A DNA stretch of 64,000 nucleotides from Longimycelium tulufanense (lineage in GTDB: Bacteria; Actinomycetota; Actinomycetes; Mycobacteriales; Pseudonocardiaceae). A program made the position numbers and the translations under genes. Positions 53,791 through 62,337 of this stretch are shown here, in pieces. The stretch covers positions 1 to 64,000 of the forward strand of contig NZ_BMMK01000015.1 of assembly GCF_014645795.1 (NCBI RefSeq). The letters are read 5' to 3'. The notes under the pieces were generated by a model. That model had not been told where the DNA came from and did not search any database. It was given only the letters and a program-made list of their open reading frames with translations. Each line of letters opens with the position of its first letter. Position 1 is the stretch's first letter.

Positions 53791-54729
53791 ATGAAGTCCG
53801 TCAAGGCATTGCTGGGCGTCGTGCTCGCCCTGCTGGTGGGCGTGGCCGGGGCGCTACTCGGCCCGGCACCGGCGTTCGGCGCGGCACCGGCCCGGGCCGA
53901 ACTCTCCGCGCCACCGCAGATCCCCGCCGAGAACATCATGCGGCATCTGCGCCAGTTCCAGGCGATCGCCGACCGCAACGGTGGTAACCGCGCCCACGGC
54001 CGACCCGGCTACCGGGCCTCGGTCGACTACGTCAAGTCCCAGCTGGACGCGGCCGGCTTCCGCACCAGCCTGCAGCCGTTCTCCTACCGCGGCGCCACCG
54101 GATGGAACCTGATCGCCGACTGGCCCAGCGGGGACCCCAACCAGGTCGTGTTCCTCGGCGCACACCTGGACGGCGTGCCAGCCGGGCCCGGCATCAACGA
54201 CAACGCCTCCGGATCGGCCGCAGTGCTGGAGACCGCGCTGACGGTCGCCCGCACCAACCTCAAGACCCAGAAGCGGTTGCGGTTCGGTTGGTGGGGCGCG
54301 GAGGAACTGGGCCTCATCGGCTCCCGCTACTACACCGGTAACCTGCCGGCCGCCGAGCGGTCGAAGATCAAGGCATACCTGAACTTCGACATGGTGGGGG
54401 CGAAGAACACCAGGACGTGGGGCGTCTACAACGACGACCCGAACCTGCGCCGGATGTTCGAGAACCACTTCCGCAGCAAGGGAGTCCAGACCCGTCCGAT
54501 GAATATCGGTGGCCGCTCCGACCACGCCTCGTTCAAGAATATCGGGGTACCGGTGAGTGGCATCGCCAGCGGGAACGACCCCTGCTACCACGCGCGCTGC
54601 GACACGATCAACAACGTCGGTGCGAACGTGGTGGCAACCAGCACCAACGCCGCAGCGCACGGTGCCTGGACCCTGGCTGGCACGGCAGGCTCCAGACTGC
54701 CGGGGCGGGAGCTTCGGCTCGCCAGCTGA
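53791..54729 (+). CDS. Secreted M28 zinc aminopeptidase
   Basis: A 312-residue exported enzyme with signal peptide 1-30. All five metal ligands of the M28 (SGAP-like) family are present: His125 (GAHLDGV), Asp137 (GINDNASG), Glu172 of the E171-E172 pair (GAEELGLIGS), Asp200 (LNFDMVG) and His267 (CYHARCDT); Glu171 is the catalytic base. It would remove N-terminal residues from peptides left by the serine protease upstream. ATG at 53791 with GGAGG upstream. Confidence 0.95.
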   Translation: MKSVKALLGVVLALLVGVAGALLGPAPAFGAAPARAELSAPPQIPAENIMRHLRQFQAIADRNGGNRAHGRPGYRASVDYVKSQLDAAGFRTSLQPFSYRGATGWNLIADWPSGDPNQVVFLGAHLDGVPAGPGINDNASGSAAVLETALTVARTNLKTQKRLRFGWWGAEELGLIGSRYYTGNLPAAERSKIKAYLNFDMVGAKNTRTWGVYNDDPNLRRMFENHFRSKGVQTRPMNIGGRSDHASFKNIGVPVSGIASGNDPCYHARCDTINNVGANVVATSTNAAAHGAWTLAGTAGSRLPGRELRLAS

Positions 54730-54882
54730 CAACAAGACTGTTTGGTACGCCGTTCTCGTCGTGGTGCACGACCATGCCGAGGACGGCGTTCCTCGTCGAC
54801 GGTGGCCGTGACTCTCGGGTGCACGCGGCACCGGCGTAGGGGTATCTACCCGAGGCTGCCAGCCACGATCCTGAGCGCTCGG

Positions 54883-55524
54883 TCAGACGTCGACTTCGAC
54901 GAAGGTCGGCTCGCCGAGTATCACCGAGGCGCGGCCGCTGGTCGTTTCCGCAAGCCACGACTCGAAGGAGGCGATCTCGGGTTCGGCGACGGCCAGCTCG
55001 AAACGAACCTGGTCCCCGTAGTGCACGTCCCGGACCAGATAGCCGGCCCCGCGTAGATCATTCTCGAACCGGCCGGCACTGGCGTGGTCGACCACGGTGG
55101 ACACCACGCGCACCGGACGACGCTCGGCCACCCCCACCCGGTCGATCGCCTCGGCCGTGGCGCTGCTGTAGGCACGGATCAGTCCACCCGCGCCGAGGAG
55201 TACCCCACCGAAGTAGCGCGTCACCACCGCGACCGTGTCGGTCAGCCCCCGCCGCCGCAGCACCTCCAGCATGGGCACCCCCGCGGTCCCAGCAGGTTCC
55301 CCGTCATCGCTGGACCGCTGCGTACCGCCGTCCTCCCCGAGGACGTAGGCCGAGCAGTTGTGCCGAGCGTCGAAGTGGAGCTTGCGGCGCGCCTGGATGA
55401 AGGCACGGGCCTCCGCCTCGTCATGCACCCGGGCGAGGGCACAGACGAACCGCGACTTCCTGATCTCGATCTCGTGCTCGCCGGCACGCCTGATCGTGTG
55501 GATCGTCGGTCCAGGTTGTGACAT
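54883..55524 (-). CDS. YigZ/IMPACT family protein
   Basis: A 213-residue protein of the YigZ family. The N-terminal UPF0029/IMPACT domain has KSRFVCALARVHDE, HNCSAYVLGE and DGEPAGTAGVPMLE, then VAVVTRYFGGVLLGAGGL. The C-terminal DUF1949-like domain ends VILGEPTFVEVDV. IMPACT proteins affect translation control in eukaryotes; the bacterial role is unclear. ATG at 55524 with a weak AGGT. Monocistronic by layout. Confidence 0.95.
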   Translation of the reverse strand: MSQPGPTIHTIRRAGEHEIEIRKSRFVCALARVHDEAEARAFIQARRKLHFDARHNCSAYVLGEDGGTQRSSDDGEPAGTAGVPMLEVLRRRGLTDTVAVVTRYFGGVLLGAGGLIRAYSSATAEAIDRVGVAERRPVRVVSTVVDHASAGRFENDLRGAGYLVRDVHYGDQVRFELAVAEPEIASFESWLAETTSGRASVILGEPTFVEVDV

Positions 55525-55863
55525 GACCTACCAACAGCGCGCTCGCCGGACATCGTTCCCGGCGAGCCTACCCGCGAGTTCGCGGGTCTTCCCTGTGCGG
55601 CCGCCCTCGGCGAAGGGCGGGAGATGTTCACGTCCGCGGGCACGGCAGCCCGGCGAGTTCACTCGATTTATTTCGCGCACACGGCTGGCCGGGTGGATTT
55701 CCCGCCCCACCCCGGCCACCCAGGGACACCTCGGGTGCTCTCATCGCGTCATTCCCCGCCCCGAGGTGATGACCTCGGCCGCCGCACCTGTCCTCGACCG
55801 GACCCTGCCTGTCACAGTTTGTGACTGATTCGGAAGCGCAACGTGATGTTGTTGGGAGTAGCC
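55525..55863. other. Intergenic region between yigZ and a conserved hypothetical
   Basis: About 340 bases; divergent promoters should lie here. CAGTTTGTGACTGATTCGG near 55815-55833 is AT-richer than its surroundings. No gene or strong hairpin seen. Confidence 0.5.
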
Positions 55864-56502
55864 ATGGTCGCTCCGTCGCACGAGGACACCACCCTCCGTC
55901 CCGCCCCGGTCCTGCGCGGCGGCGTCACCGTCCCGCGGCAGCGGGCCCGCTCCACCGACGAGGTCTGTTGGCCCGCCCGACTGTCCGAACTGGCCCGGCA
56001 CGCCAACGCGGTGCTGGCGGACTGGATCGCGACCGGCACGATCTTCCAGCGGGTCCGGGACGCGACGTCGGTCGAGCTGACCAGGCACCCGGCGCTCGAC
56101 GATCCCGACGCCGCCGACGAGCTGGCCGGCATCACGGTCGCGGTCGCCCTGCGGTGGTTCCGGGACACCGTGCTCGCCGGCGACGGTTGGACACCCGAAC
56201 CCGGGTCCCGGCTGGAACCGTTCTTCCTCGGCCAGTGCCTGCTCCGGTTCCCGCACGAGTACCGGCGCTGGATCCGGGAGCACGACACCGCCTCGACGGT
56301 TGTCGGCAACCTCGAGGAGCTGGTGAACATGGCCGACCTCGACCCGGCGGTGGACCCCGAGCGAGTCGTGCTGTCCCGCGAGGAGCTGGCCGACGGCGGT
56401 CACACCGTGCCGGACACCCGGGCGCGCTGCATGGCCCTGCTCGACGCCATCGGCCATCTGGGGCGAACCCGCGCCCGACGCTCCTCGCACGGCTGGTGGT
56501 GA
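55864..56502 (+). CDS. Conserved actinomycete hypothetical protein
   Basis: A 212-residue helical protein. ATG at 55864 has GGGAG 5 nt upstream, preferred over 55843. It has a segment FFLGQCLLRFPHEYRRWIRE with a following VVGNLEELVNMADLDP helix, and a charged linker region ELTRHPALDDPDAADE. I recall similar proteins in actinomycetes without a function. It resembles parts of sigma-factor helices only superficially. Ends 136 bases before the convergent GH4 gene. Confidence 0.65.
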   Translation: MVAPSHEDTTLRPAPVLRGGVTVPRQRARSTDEVCWPARLSELARHANAVLADWIATGTIFQRVRDATSVELTRHPALDDPDAADELAGITVAVALRWFRDTVLAGDGWTPEPGSRLEPFFLGQCLLRFPHEYRRWIREHDTASTVVGNLEELVNMADLDPAVDPERVVLSREELADGGHTVPDTRARCMALLDAIGHLGRTRARRSSHGWW

Positions 56503-56638
56503 CCGCGACACGAGCGACGCGCTTGTGCGTCGGCCCACTCCGAACCGTCGTCGGCCACCTGGTCACGCCCCGGTTCCCAACCCGGCCACCGGTTCAACCC
56601 GGTCCGTGGTCCTCCCCGCGAGATCGGTCGCGCGTCCG

Positions 56639-57976
56639 TCACGCGAGGTCGGCCAGCCCCGGTAGGGCGGCAACGTAGTCGTCAAGGACGCGCTCGGCCG
56701 CCCGCACCGAGTCGACCAGCGGATGTGCCGCCATGGCCAGCAACGCATCCCGGCGCGACCGGTGCACGGCCGCCGCGATCGTCGCCCGGTCGGCGGCCTT
56801 CACCTGCTGCATCAGTCCGAGGAAGTGCGGCTCCACGGGCCCCAGCGCCACCGGCCTTGGGCCGTTGCCGTCCACCTGGCACGGCACCTCCACCACGGCG
56901 TCCGGATCGAGGCCGGCGACCACGCCCCGGTTGCGCACGTTCAGCACCAAAGTGTCCCGGTGCCCGGTGACGACCGCACGCAGGAGCCGCAACGCCACCT
57001 CCTCGTACCCGCCACCGGTCAGATCCTCCGTGGCCCGCTTACCAGACCCGGCGACGGCCCGCCCCTCGGCGAAATAGGTGCGTTCCCGCTCCTGCCGAAC
57101 CTCGGTCCACAGCTGCAGGGCCCGGTCGGTGGCCCCGCGGACCTGCTCGTAGAACCGGTCCTGCTGGTCCCGCAGGAACTCTCCCCGGGTGATCTCCTGC
57201 GCCAGCACCTGCTCCCGCACCTCGCGGGCGAAGTAGTAGTAGTGCAGGTACTCGTTGGGGATGGCACCCAAGGTGCGCAGCCAGGACGCGCCGAACAGCC
57301 GCCCCTCCTCGACACCGGCCAGCGCCTCGGGATCGTCGAGCAGCCGGGGCAGCTCGTCCCGACCCGCGACCAGAACCCGGCGCAGCCAACCGAGGTGGTT
57401 CAGCCCCACGTAGTCGAACCAGGCACGGTCCATCCCCACCCCGAGCGCGGCGGCCACCCGGCGGAACAACGCGACGGGGGAGTCACAGATCCCCACCACC
57501 CGGTCACCCAGTACCGCCGACATCGCCTCGGTCACCACACCCGCGGGATTGGTGAAATTGATCAGCCAGGCAGCGGGAGCCACGGCCGCGAGCCGCCGCG
57601 CCACCGTCAGGACCACCGGGACGGTGCGTAGCGCGAAGCTGATCCCGCCCACGCCCACCGTCTCCTGCCCGAGCAGGCCGTGCCGCAACGCGATCCGCTC
57701 GTCCAGCGCCCGCCCCTGCAGGCCGCCCACCCGCACCGCGGAAAAGACGACGTCGGCGCCGTCGAGAGCTTGGTCGAGGTCGGTGGTCACGCACAGCCGC
57801 GGCCGCCACGGCCGGTCCCGGGCCTGCTGGTCCAACACGGCACGAATCGCCTCGAGCCGGGATCGGTCCACATCGTGCAGCACCAGCTCTGCCACCAGCC
57901 GTTGCGGGTCGTCGAGCAGGCGACCGTGCACCACGGGCACCCGGAAGCCCCCGCCACCCAGGATGACGAGCCTCAA
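56639..57976 (-). CDS. Family 4 glycoside hydrolase (6-phospho-glucosidase-like)
   Basis: NAD+- and Mn2+-dependent enzyme that cleaves glycosides by redox elimination. The N-terminus binds NAD (LVILGGGGFRVP). The metal/substrate motif is GICDSP, followed by YVGLNHLGW. 6-Phospho-beta-glucosidases usually have CNVP and 6-phospho-alpha-glucosidases CDMP, so the substrate stereochemistry is open. The start codon is TTG at 57976, with GGGAGG 6 nt upstream. 445 residues, full length. Divergent from a PfkB kinase, which suggests joint sugar use. Confidence 0.92.
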   Translation of the reverse strand: MRLVILGGGGFRVPVVHGRLLDDPQRLVAELVLHDVDRSRLEAIRAVLDQQARDRPWRPRLCVTTDLDQALDGADVVFSAVRVGGLQGRALDERIALRHGLLGQETVGVGGISFALRTVPVVLTVARRLAAVAPAAWLINFTNPAGVVTEAMSAVLGDRVVGICDSPVALFRRVAAALGVGMDRAWFDYVGLNHLGWLRRVLVAGRDELPRLLDDPEALAGVEEGRLFGASWLRTLGAIPNEYLHYYYFAREVREQVLAQEITRGEFLRDQQDRFYEQVRGATDRALQLWTEVRQERERTYFAEGRAVAGSGKRATEDLTGGGYEEVALRLLRAVVTGHRDTLVLNVRNRGVVAGLDPDAVVEVPCQVDGNGPRPVALGPVEPHFLGLMQQVKAADRATIAAAVHRSRRDALLAMAAHPLVDSVRAAERVLDDYVAALPGLADLA

Positions 57977-58167
57977 GTCCGGCCTCCCGTAAGGAGAAAG
58001 GTCGGGCGGACCCTAACAGTCGCGAACGACATCGCGGCCCGCGGCCCGGGCCCGTGGCATCGGGTTAGCCCGTCCGGCGCATCCTCGCCCACGAAGTTGT
58101 CGCGCCCGACATGACGGGGGGAGACTCCACCAACCAGCACCGTCCGTGACCGCGGGAGGCGAGTGCC

Positions 58168-59256
58168 ATGGCGGAGTCGGTCACCGGCCTACCGGGCGTG
58201 GCCGAGGCCGGCCGCAACGGTCCCGCGGGGCGGCAGCCCCACCTCGACGTTCTGCTGTCCGGCACCGTCTTCCTGGACATCATCTTCACCGGGTTGTCCC
58301 GGCCCCCGACGGCCGGGACCGAGGTGTGGGCCAGCGGGTTGGGCTCCAGCCCCGGTGGGGTGGCCAACCTCGCGGTGGCGCTCAGCCGGCTGCGACTGCG
58401 CACCGGCCTTGCCGCGGCGTTCGGCGAGGACGTCTACGGAGACTTCTGCTGGGAGGTCCTCGCGCACCAGGAAGGGGTGGACCTCAGCCACTCGCGCCGG
58501 TTCTACGGCTGGCACTCCCCGGTCACGGTGTCGCTGTCCCTGGACCGTGACCGCAGCATGGTCACCCACGGGCATCCCGCGCCGGTCGGTGCGGACGACC
58601 TACTCCGACCACCACCGCTCACCCGGGCCTGTTTCGTGCACGTGGACCTACACAACGACAAGTGGGTCTGGCGATCCAAGGAGCAGGGGGCACTGCTGTT
58701 CGCCGACGTGGGCTGGGACCCCACCGAGCAGTGGGAACCCAGCCGCCTCCGTGAGCTGCGGGGCTACGACGTCTTCCTTCCCAACGCCGTCGAGGCCACC
58801 CGCTACACGCGCAAGGAGGATGTGCGGAGCGCGGCGGCCGTGCTTGCCGAGATCGTGCCCGTGGTGGTGGTGACTCGGGGCAGCGCCGGCGCGTACGCCC
58901 TCGACTCCCGGACCGGCGAGGAGGTCGACGTGCCCGGCCTCAACGTCAACGCCCTCGACCCCACCGGTGCGGGGGATGTCTTCGGCGCCGGCTTCGTGTT
59001 GGGGACGCTGGCGGGCTGGCCACTGGCCGACCGGGTGCACTTCGCCAACCTATGCGCGGCGTTGTCGGTGCAGCACTTCGGCGGCTCGCTGTCCGCACCG
59101 GGCTGGTGCGACATCGCCGCATGGTGGCGGCACATGGGCCGGCGAGAAGGGGAGAGCCTGAAGCGTTATGCGTTCCTCGACGAGTTGCTTCCCCGGCACG
59201 GCTGCGCCACCGTGCGCCGGGCGAGCGCCACGATCGGTCTTCGCGGCATGCCCTGA
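58168..59256 (+). CDS. PfkB family carbohydrate kinase
   Basis: ATP-dependent sugar kinase of 362 residues. It has the N-terminal glycine pair region (LGSSPGGVANLAVAL) and the C-terminal DPTGAGDVFGAGF with the catalytic Asp. A 60-residue C-terminal extension follows. Sugar class unknown. Divergent from the GH4 gene by 191 bases with likely shared control. A tandem 14-bp duplicate overlaps its stop codon. Confidence 0.92.
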   Translation: MAESVTGLPGVAEAGRNGPAGRQPHLDVLLSGTVFLDIIFTGLSRPPTAGTEVWASGLGSSPGGVANLAVALSRLRLRTGLAAAFGEDVYGDFCWEVLAHQEGVDLSHSRRFYGWHSPVTVSLSLDRDRSMVTHGHPAPVGADDLLRPPPLTRACFVHVDLHNDKWVWRSKEQGALLFADVGWDPTEQWEPSRLRELRGYDVFLPNAVEATRYTRKEDVRSAAAVLAEIVPVVVVTRGSAGAYALDSRTGEEVDVPGLNVNALDPTGAGDVFGAGFVLGTLAGWPLADRVHFANLCAALSVQHFGGSLSAPGWCDIAAWWRHMGRREGESLKRYAFLDELLPRHGCATVRRASATIGLRGMP

Positions 59257-59274
59257 AGACGGCATGCCCTGAAG
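59245..59274 (+). repeat. Tandem 14-bp duplication at the pfkB stop
   Basis: GGCATGCCCTGAAG occurs at 59245-59258 and again at 59261-59274, 16 bases apart. The first copy spans the stop codon TGA. It looks like a recent slip duplication. Confidence 0.6.
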
Positions 59275-59514
59275 GGGATGCGGAGTTTGCGGGCAACACC
59301 GACCGCGTCGGGTGGTTGTCCTCGCGCTGCTCATAGTGTTGTAGGCGGTCTGCGCGCCCCACTGTTTCTCGGCGGTGTCCCGACCGAAGTGACCGCGCGG
59401 CCAGCGAGGTACGCACCGACCGGCCACGTTCGGCCAGCTTCAACTCGTGGTGTTTCCTCGTAGTGGCAGCGGCTTGGCCGCGTCCCCACGCGGGTTGGTA
59501 TTGATCACAATGAA
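59257..59514. other. Between convergent pfkB and tetR
   Basis: About 260 bases with no gene. The minus strand has a short stretch with protein-like features but no start or ribosome site. No terminator hairpin was clear. Confidence 0.4.
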
Positions 59515-60090
59515 TCAGGCGTTCTCGACCGCGGCCAGTATGTGCGGCAGGATGCGGTCGATCGGTTCGGTGGACTGGGCGACCCGGCACAGCAGCACGG
59601 CGCCTTCCAGGGTCGCGAGCATCAACTCGGCCAGGCTTCGTGCCTGCGTCGCGGGGGTCCCGTGTGCCCGCAGGCCATCCCCCAGTTCCGCCACCCAGCC
59701 GTCGTACGCCGCGCGGCAGGCAACGGTGAGCGCCGTGGACCGCGGCACGGAGTCGAGCGCGATCGTGGTGAGGGGAAGTCCCTCGAGGAATCCCGAGGCA
59801 CGCAGCTCCTCGGCGAAGTGGTTGGCCATTGTGCTGATCCACTCCCGCGCCGTGGCGCACTCCCGGCGGTGGTGCCTGATGAACTGGCGGAGCTCGCGGG
59901 CCCATTCGGTGACCGTCGCCACCGCCATCTCCTCCTTCCCACCGGGGAAGAGGAAGTAGACCGATCCGCGCGGTGCCCCGCTGTGCTCGATGACCTGCGC
60001 CAGGCCGGTGCCCTGGTAGCCGTGCCGACGGAACAACGTACGGGCACTGGCGAGGATCCGGTCCTTGGAGTCCGACCGCGGCCTGGGCAC
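59515..60090 (-). CDS. TetR/AcrR family repressor
   Basis: A 191-residue regulator. The helix-turn-helix is KDRILASARTLFRRHGYQGT, then LAQVIEHSGAPRGSVYFLFP. The KEEMAVATV helix and the long C-terminal ligand domain resemble the LmrA/YxaF type. GTG at 60090 has AAGGAGG 5 nt upstream. It lies divergent from the KASIII-OleC operon with a perfect palindrome between the two, so it likely represses that operon and itself. Confidence 0.92.
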   Translation of the reverse strand: MPRPRSDSKDRILASARTLFRRHGYQGTGLAQVIEHSGAPRGSVYFLFPGGKEEMAVATVTEWARELRQFIRHHRRECATAREWISTMANHFAEELRASGFLEGLPLTTIALDSVPRSTALTVACRAAYDGWVAELGDGLRAHGTPATQARSLAELMLATLEGAVLLCRVAQSTEPIDRILPHILAAVENA

Positions 60091-60133
60091 GAGACCCTCC
60101 TTGATCACAGCGAGTTGACGGACATGATCACCC

Positions 60134-60145
60134 TAGTTATAACTA
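60134..60145. promoter_or_regulatory. Candidate TetR operator, perfect 12-bp palindrome
   Basis: TAGTTATAACTA is fully self-complementary and AT-rich in a GC-rich gap. It lies 43 bases upstream of the tetR start and 224 bases before the ketosynthase gene. The short size and position suit a TetR site. Confidence 0.7.
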
Positions 60146-60368
60146 TGAATGTCGGTCTACCTACTCAGCGTGAGGCACCTCCCCGGGCCGGAGGTCGACC
60201 TACCGGGACACAGTCGTTCCGCTGAGTCCCCTGAAGACCGAAGTCACGACCGAGTGCGGTCAGTGTCGTCCGCCGCTGTGGCAAGTACCGGACCCGTCAT
60301 GCCCGCTGCCGGGCATGCCCGGGGTGGGTCACGGCTGGCCGACGACCGGCGGTCCGAAGGAGGAGGCG

Positions 60369-61418
60369 ATGACGCACACCCGTTTCGAGTCGATCGGGGC
60401 TTACCTGCCATCCACGGTGGTACCAACCCGGGATCTCGTGGCACGGATGAAACACACCCCGCCGTTCGACCTGGAAACAGTCACCGGGATCCGCAGAAGA
60501 CACGTCCACGACACGACATCGGAGTCCTATGAGGACTCCTTCACGATGGCCCTGCGCGCCGCGGGCGAGTGCCTGGGTCGATCCCGGTACGCGGCAGCGG
60601 ATCTCGATGTGATCATCTCCACGTCGATCACCCGGTTCCGCGGGCCGGACCGGTTCTACTTCGAACCCTCGTTCGCACTCATGCTGGCCGACGAACTCGG
60701 TGCGCGCTCGGCCATCCACTTCGACGTTTCCAACGCCTGCGCCGGCATGATCACCGGGGTCCAGATACTGGACCGCCTGATCAAGGCCGGCGTGGTGCGC
60801 AACGGCATGGTGGTCAGTGGTGAGCAGATCACCGCGATTGCCGAGACGGCCGTGCGGGAGATCACCGATCCCTACGACCCGCAGTTCGCCTCGCTGACCG
60901 TGGGGGACTCGGCAGCGGCGGCCATTCTCGACGAGTCCACCGACGAGAACGACCGCATCCACTACGTGGAGCTGATGACCTGCGCGGAGTACTCCCACCT
61001 GTGCATCGGGATGCCCAGCGACGCCAACCAGGGTATCGCCCTCTACACCGACAACCAGCAGATGCACAAGGAGGACCGGCTGCGGCTGTGGCCGAGCTTC
61101 CAGGGCGACCTGCTGGCCAAGATGGGCCGCACCTTCGCTGACGAGCAGTTCGACTACGTCATCCACCACCAGGTCGGTACCCGCTTCATCGCGAAGATCA
61201 ACCGGTTCGGCGAGGCTGCGTTCGGTAGCCCCATGCCGGAGTCTCCCGCGGTGGTCTCCGACACCGGGAACACCTCGTCGACGTCCCACTTCGTGGTGCT
61301 GCACGAGTACCTGAAGGCGGGCCGGGTGCGGCCCGGCGCCAAGTTCCTGCTCGTCCCGGCCGCCTCCGGTGTGGTCACCGGCTGCCTGTCCGCCACCGTG
61401 TCGTCTCTCGAGGTGTGA
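60369..61418 (+). CDS. OleA-like ketosynthase III, catalytic subunit
   Basis: A 349-residue thiolase-fold enzyme. ATG at 60369 follows GGAGGAGG. The catalytic Cys is C124 in SNACAGM, His is H267 in VIHHQ and Asn is N301 in GNTSST, the complete KASIII/OleA triad. Glu99 in FYFEPSF sits where OleA proteins carry the glutamate that reaches the partner's active site. OleA joins two acyl chains head to head to a beta-keto acid. Coupled to a second ketosynthase (start 61420) and an OleC-like enzyme. Divergent from tetR. Confidence 0.9.
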   Translation: MTHTRFESIGAYLPSTVVPTRDLVARMKHTPPFDLETVTGIRRRHVHDTTSESYEDSFTMALRAAGECLGRSRYAAADLDVIISTSITRFRGPDRFYFEPSFALMLADELGARSAIHFDVSNACAGMITGVQILDRLIKAGVVRNGMVVSGEQITAIAETAVREITDPYDPQFASLTVGDSAAAAILDESTDENDRIHYVELMTCAEYSHLCIGMPSDANQGIALYTDNQQMHKEDRLRLWPSFQGDLLAKMGRTFADEQFDYVIHHQVGTRFIAKINRFGEAAFGSPMPESPAVVSDTGNTSSTSHFVVLHEYLKAGRVRPGAKFLLVPAASGVVTGCLSATVSSLEV

Positions 61419-61419
61419 T

Positions 61420-62337
61420 GTGGGAACCACCATCAAGGCCACCGCGGTGAGCGCGGACCCGGCCCTCAACAGCTCCATCCGGCACGCGTCCACCGCCGCG
61501 ACCCGGTGCCTCGAGCGCGCCGGGATCAGCACCGACCAGGTCGACCTGCTCATCAACGCGGGCGTGTACCGCGACCGGAACATGGCAGAGCCCGCCATGG
61601 CCGCGCTGATCCAGAAGGAGGTGGGGATCAACCTCGACTACATCGAACACCCCACTCCGACGCCCGGGTTCTCCTTCGACCTGATGAACGGTGCCTGCGG
61701 CATGCTCAACGCGGTCCAAGTCGCCGATGCCTACCTGCGATCCGGGAACGCCGAGTACGCGCTCGTGGTGTCCGGCGACGCACACCCCGGTAACGGCTCC
61801 GCCCGGGACAAGGACACGCACCAGTTCCCCTACGCCGCCTCCGGTGCCGCCATGCTGCTCCAGCGAGGTCTGGACACCGAAGCTGGATTCGGACGGGTAC
61901 GGGTCAGGGTCAGTGCCGGTGCACGACGGGGTGTCGAGGGCTACCTCCCCGTCTCGACGATGGGCACAGAGGGACGCCGCCGCATCACCGTGCAGCAGGA
62001 TGACGACTACGTGGACCAACTGGTGGCGCTGGCCGCCGAGGCCGTCCGCGAGTACGTCCAGGTGGAGAACGTCGACCTCACCGGCACCTTGCTCGTCACC
62101 TCAAGGCCCACCCCGGACTTCGCCATCCAACTGGCGCAACGTCTCGGCGTACCCGAGGAGTCCGCCCTCACCGCGACGGGGGTCGAGGGCGACCCGCACT
62201 CCTCGGCACTGACCTTCGCCTACGAGGAGGCGGTTGCCAGCGGACAAGTGCGTGCGCACGAACAACTGTTGTTCGTCGCCGCCGGGGCCGGGATGACCAC
62301 GGCGTGTGCCCTCTACCGTCCGGAGCCGCAGAGCTGA
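61420..62337 (+). CDS. KASIII-like partner subunit lacking catalytic His/Asn
   Basis: A 305-residue thiolase-fold protein. GTG at 61420 with GAGG upstream. It keeps a Cys (C93, NGACGML) and the Glu of the EP motif (E57, NMAEPAM), but the HQxN site reads SRPT and the GNTS site reads EGDPHSS. So it cannot do the full KASIII reaction alone. This is the pattern of heterodimeric OleA pairs (LstA/LstB, NltA/NltB), where one subunit does chemistry and the other supplies Glu. It is 45 residues shorter than the first subunit at the N-terminus. Ends in a TGATG overlap with the next gene. Confidence 0.88.
   Translation: MGTTIKATAVSADPALNSSIRHASTAATRCLERAGISTDQVDLLINAGVYRDRNMAEPAMAALIQKEVGINLDYIEHPTPTPGFSFDLMNGACGMLNAVQVADAYLRSGNAEYALVVSGDAHPGNGSARDKDTHQFPYAASGAAMLLQRGLDTEAGFGRVRVRVSAGARRGVEGYLPVSTMGTEGRRRITVQQDDDYVDQLVALAAEAVREYVQVENVDLTGTLLVTSRPTPDFAIQLAQRLGVPEESALTATGVEGDPHSSALTFAYEEAVASGQVRAHEQLLFVAAGAGMTTACALYRPEPQS

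Noticed and set aside
59257-59514. Possible transposase remnant on the minus strand
   Set aside because: A short protein-like stretch exists, but I could not match it to a transposase and there are no terminal repeats.
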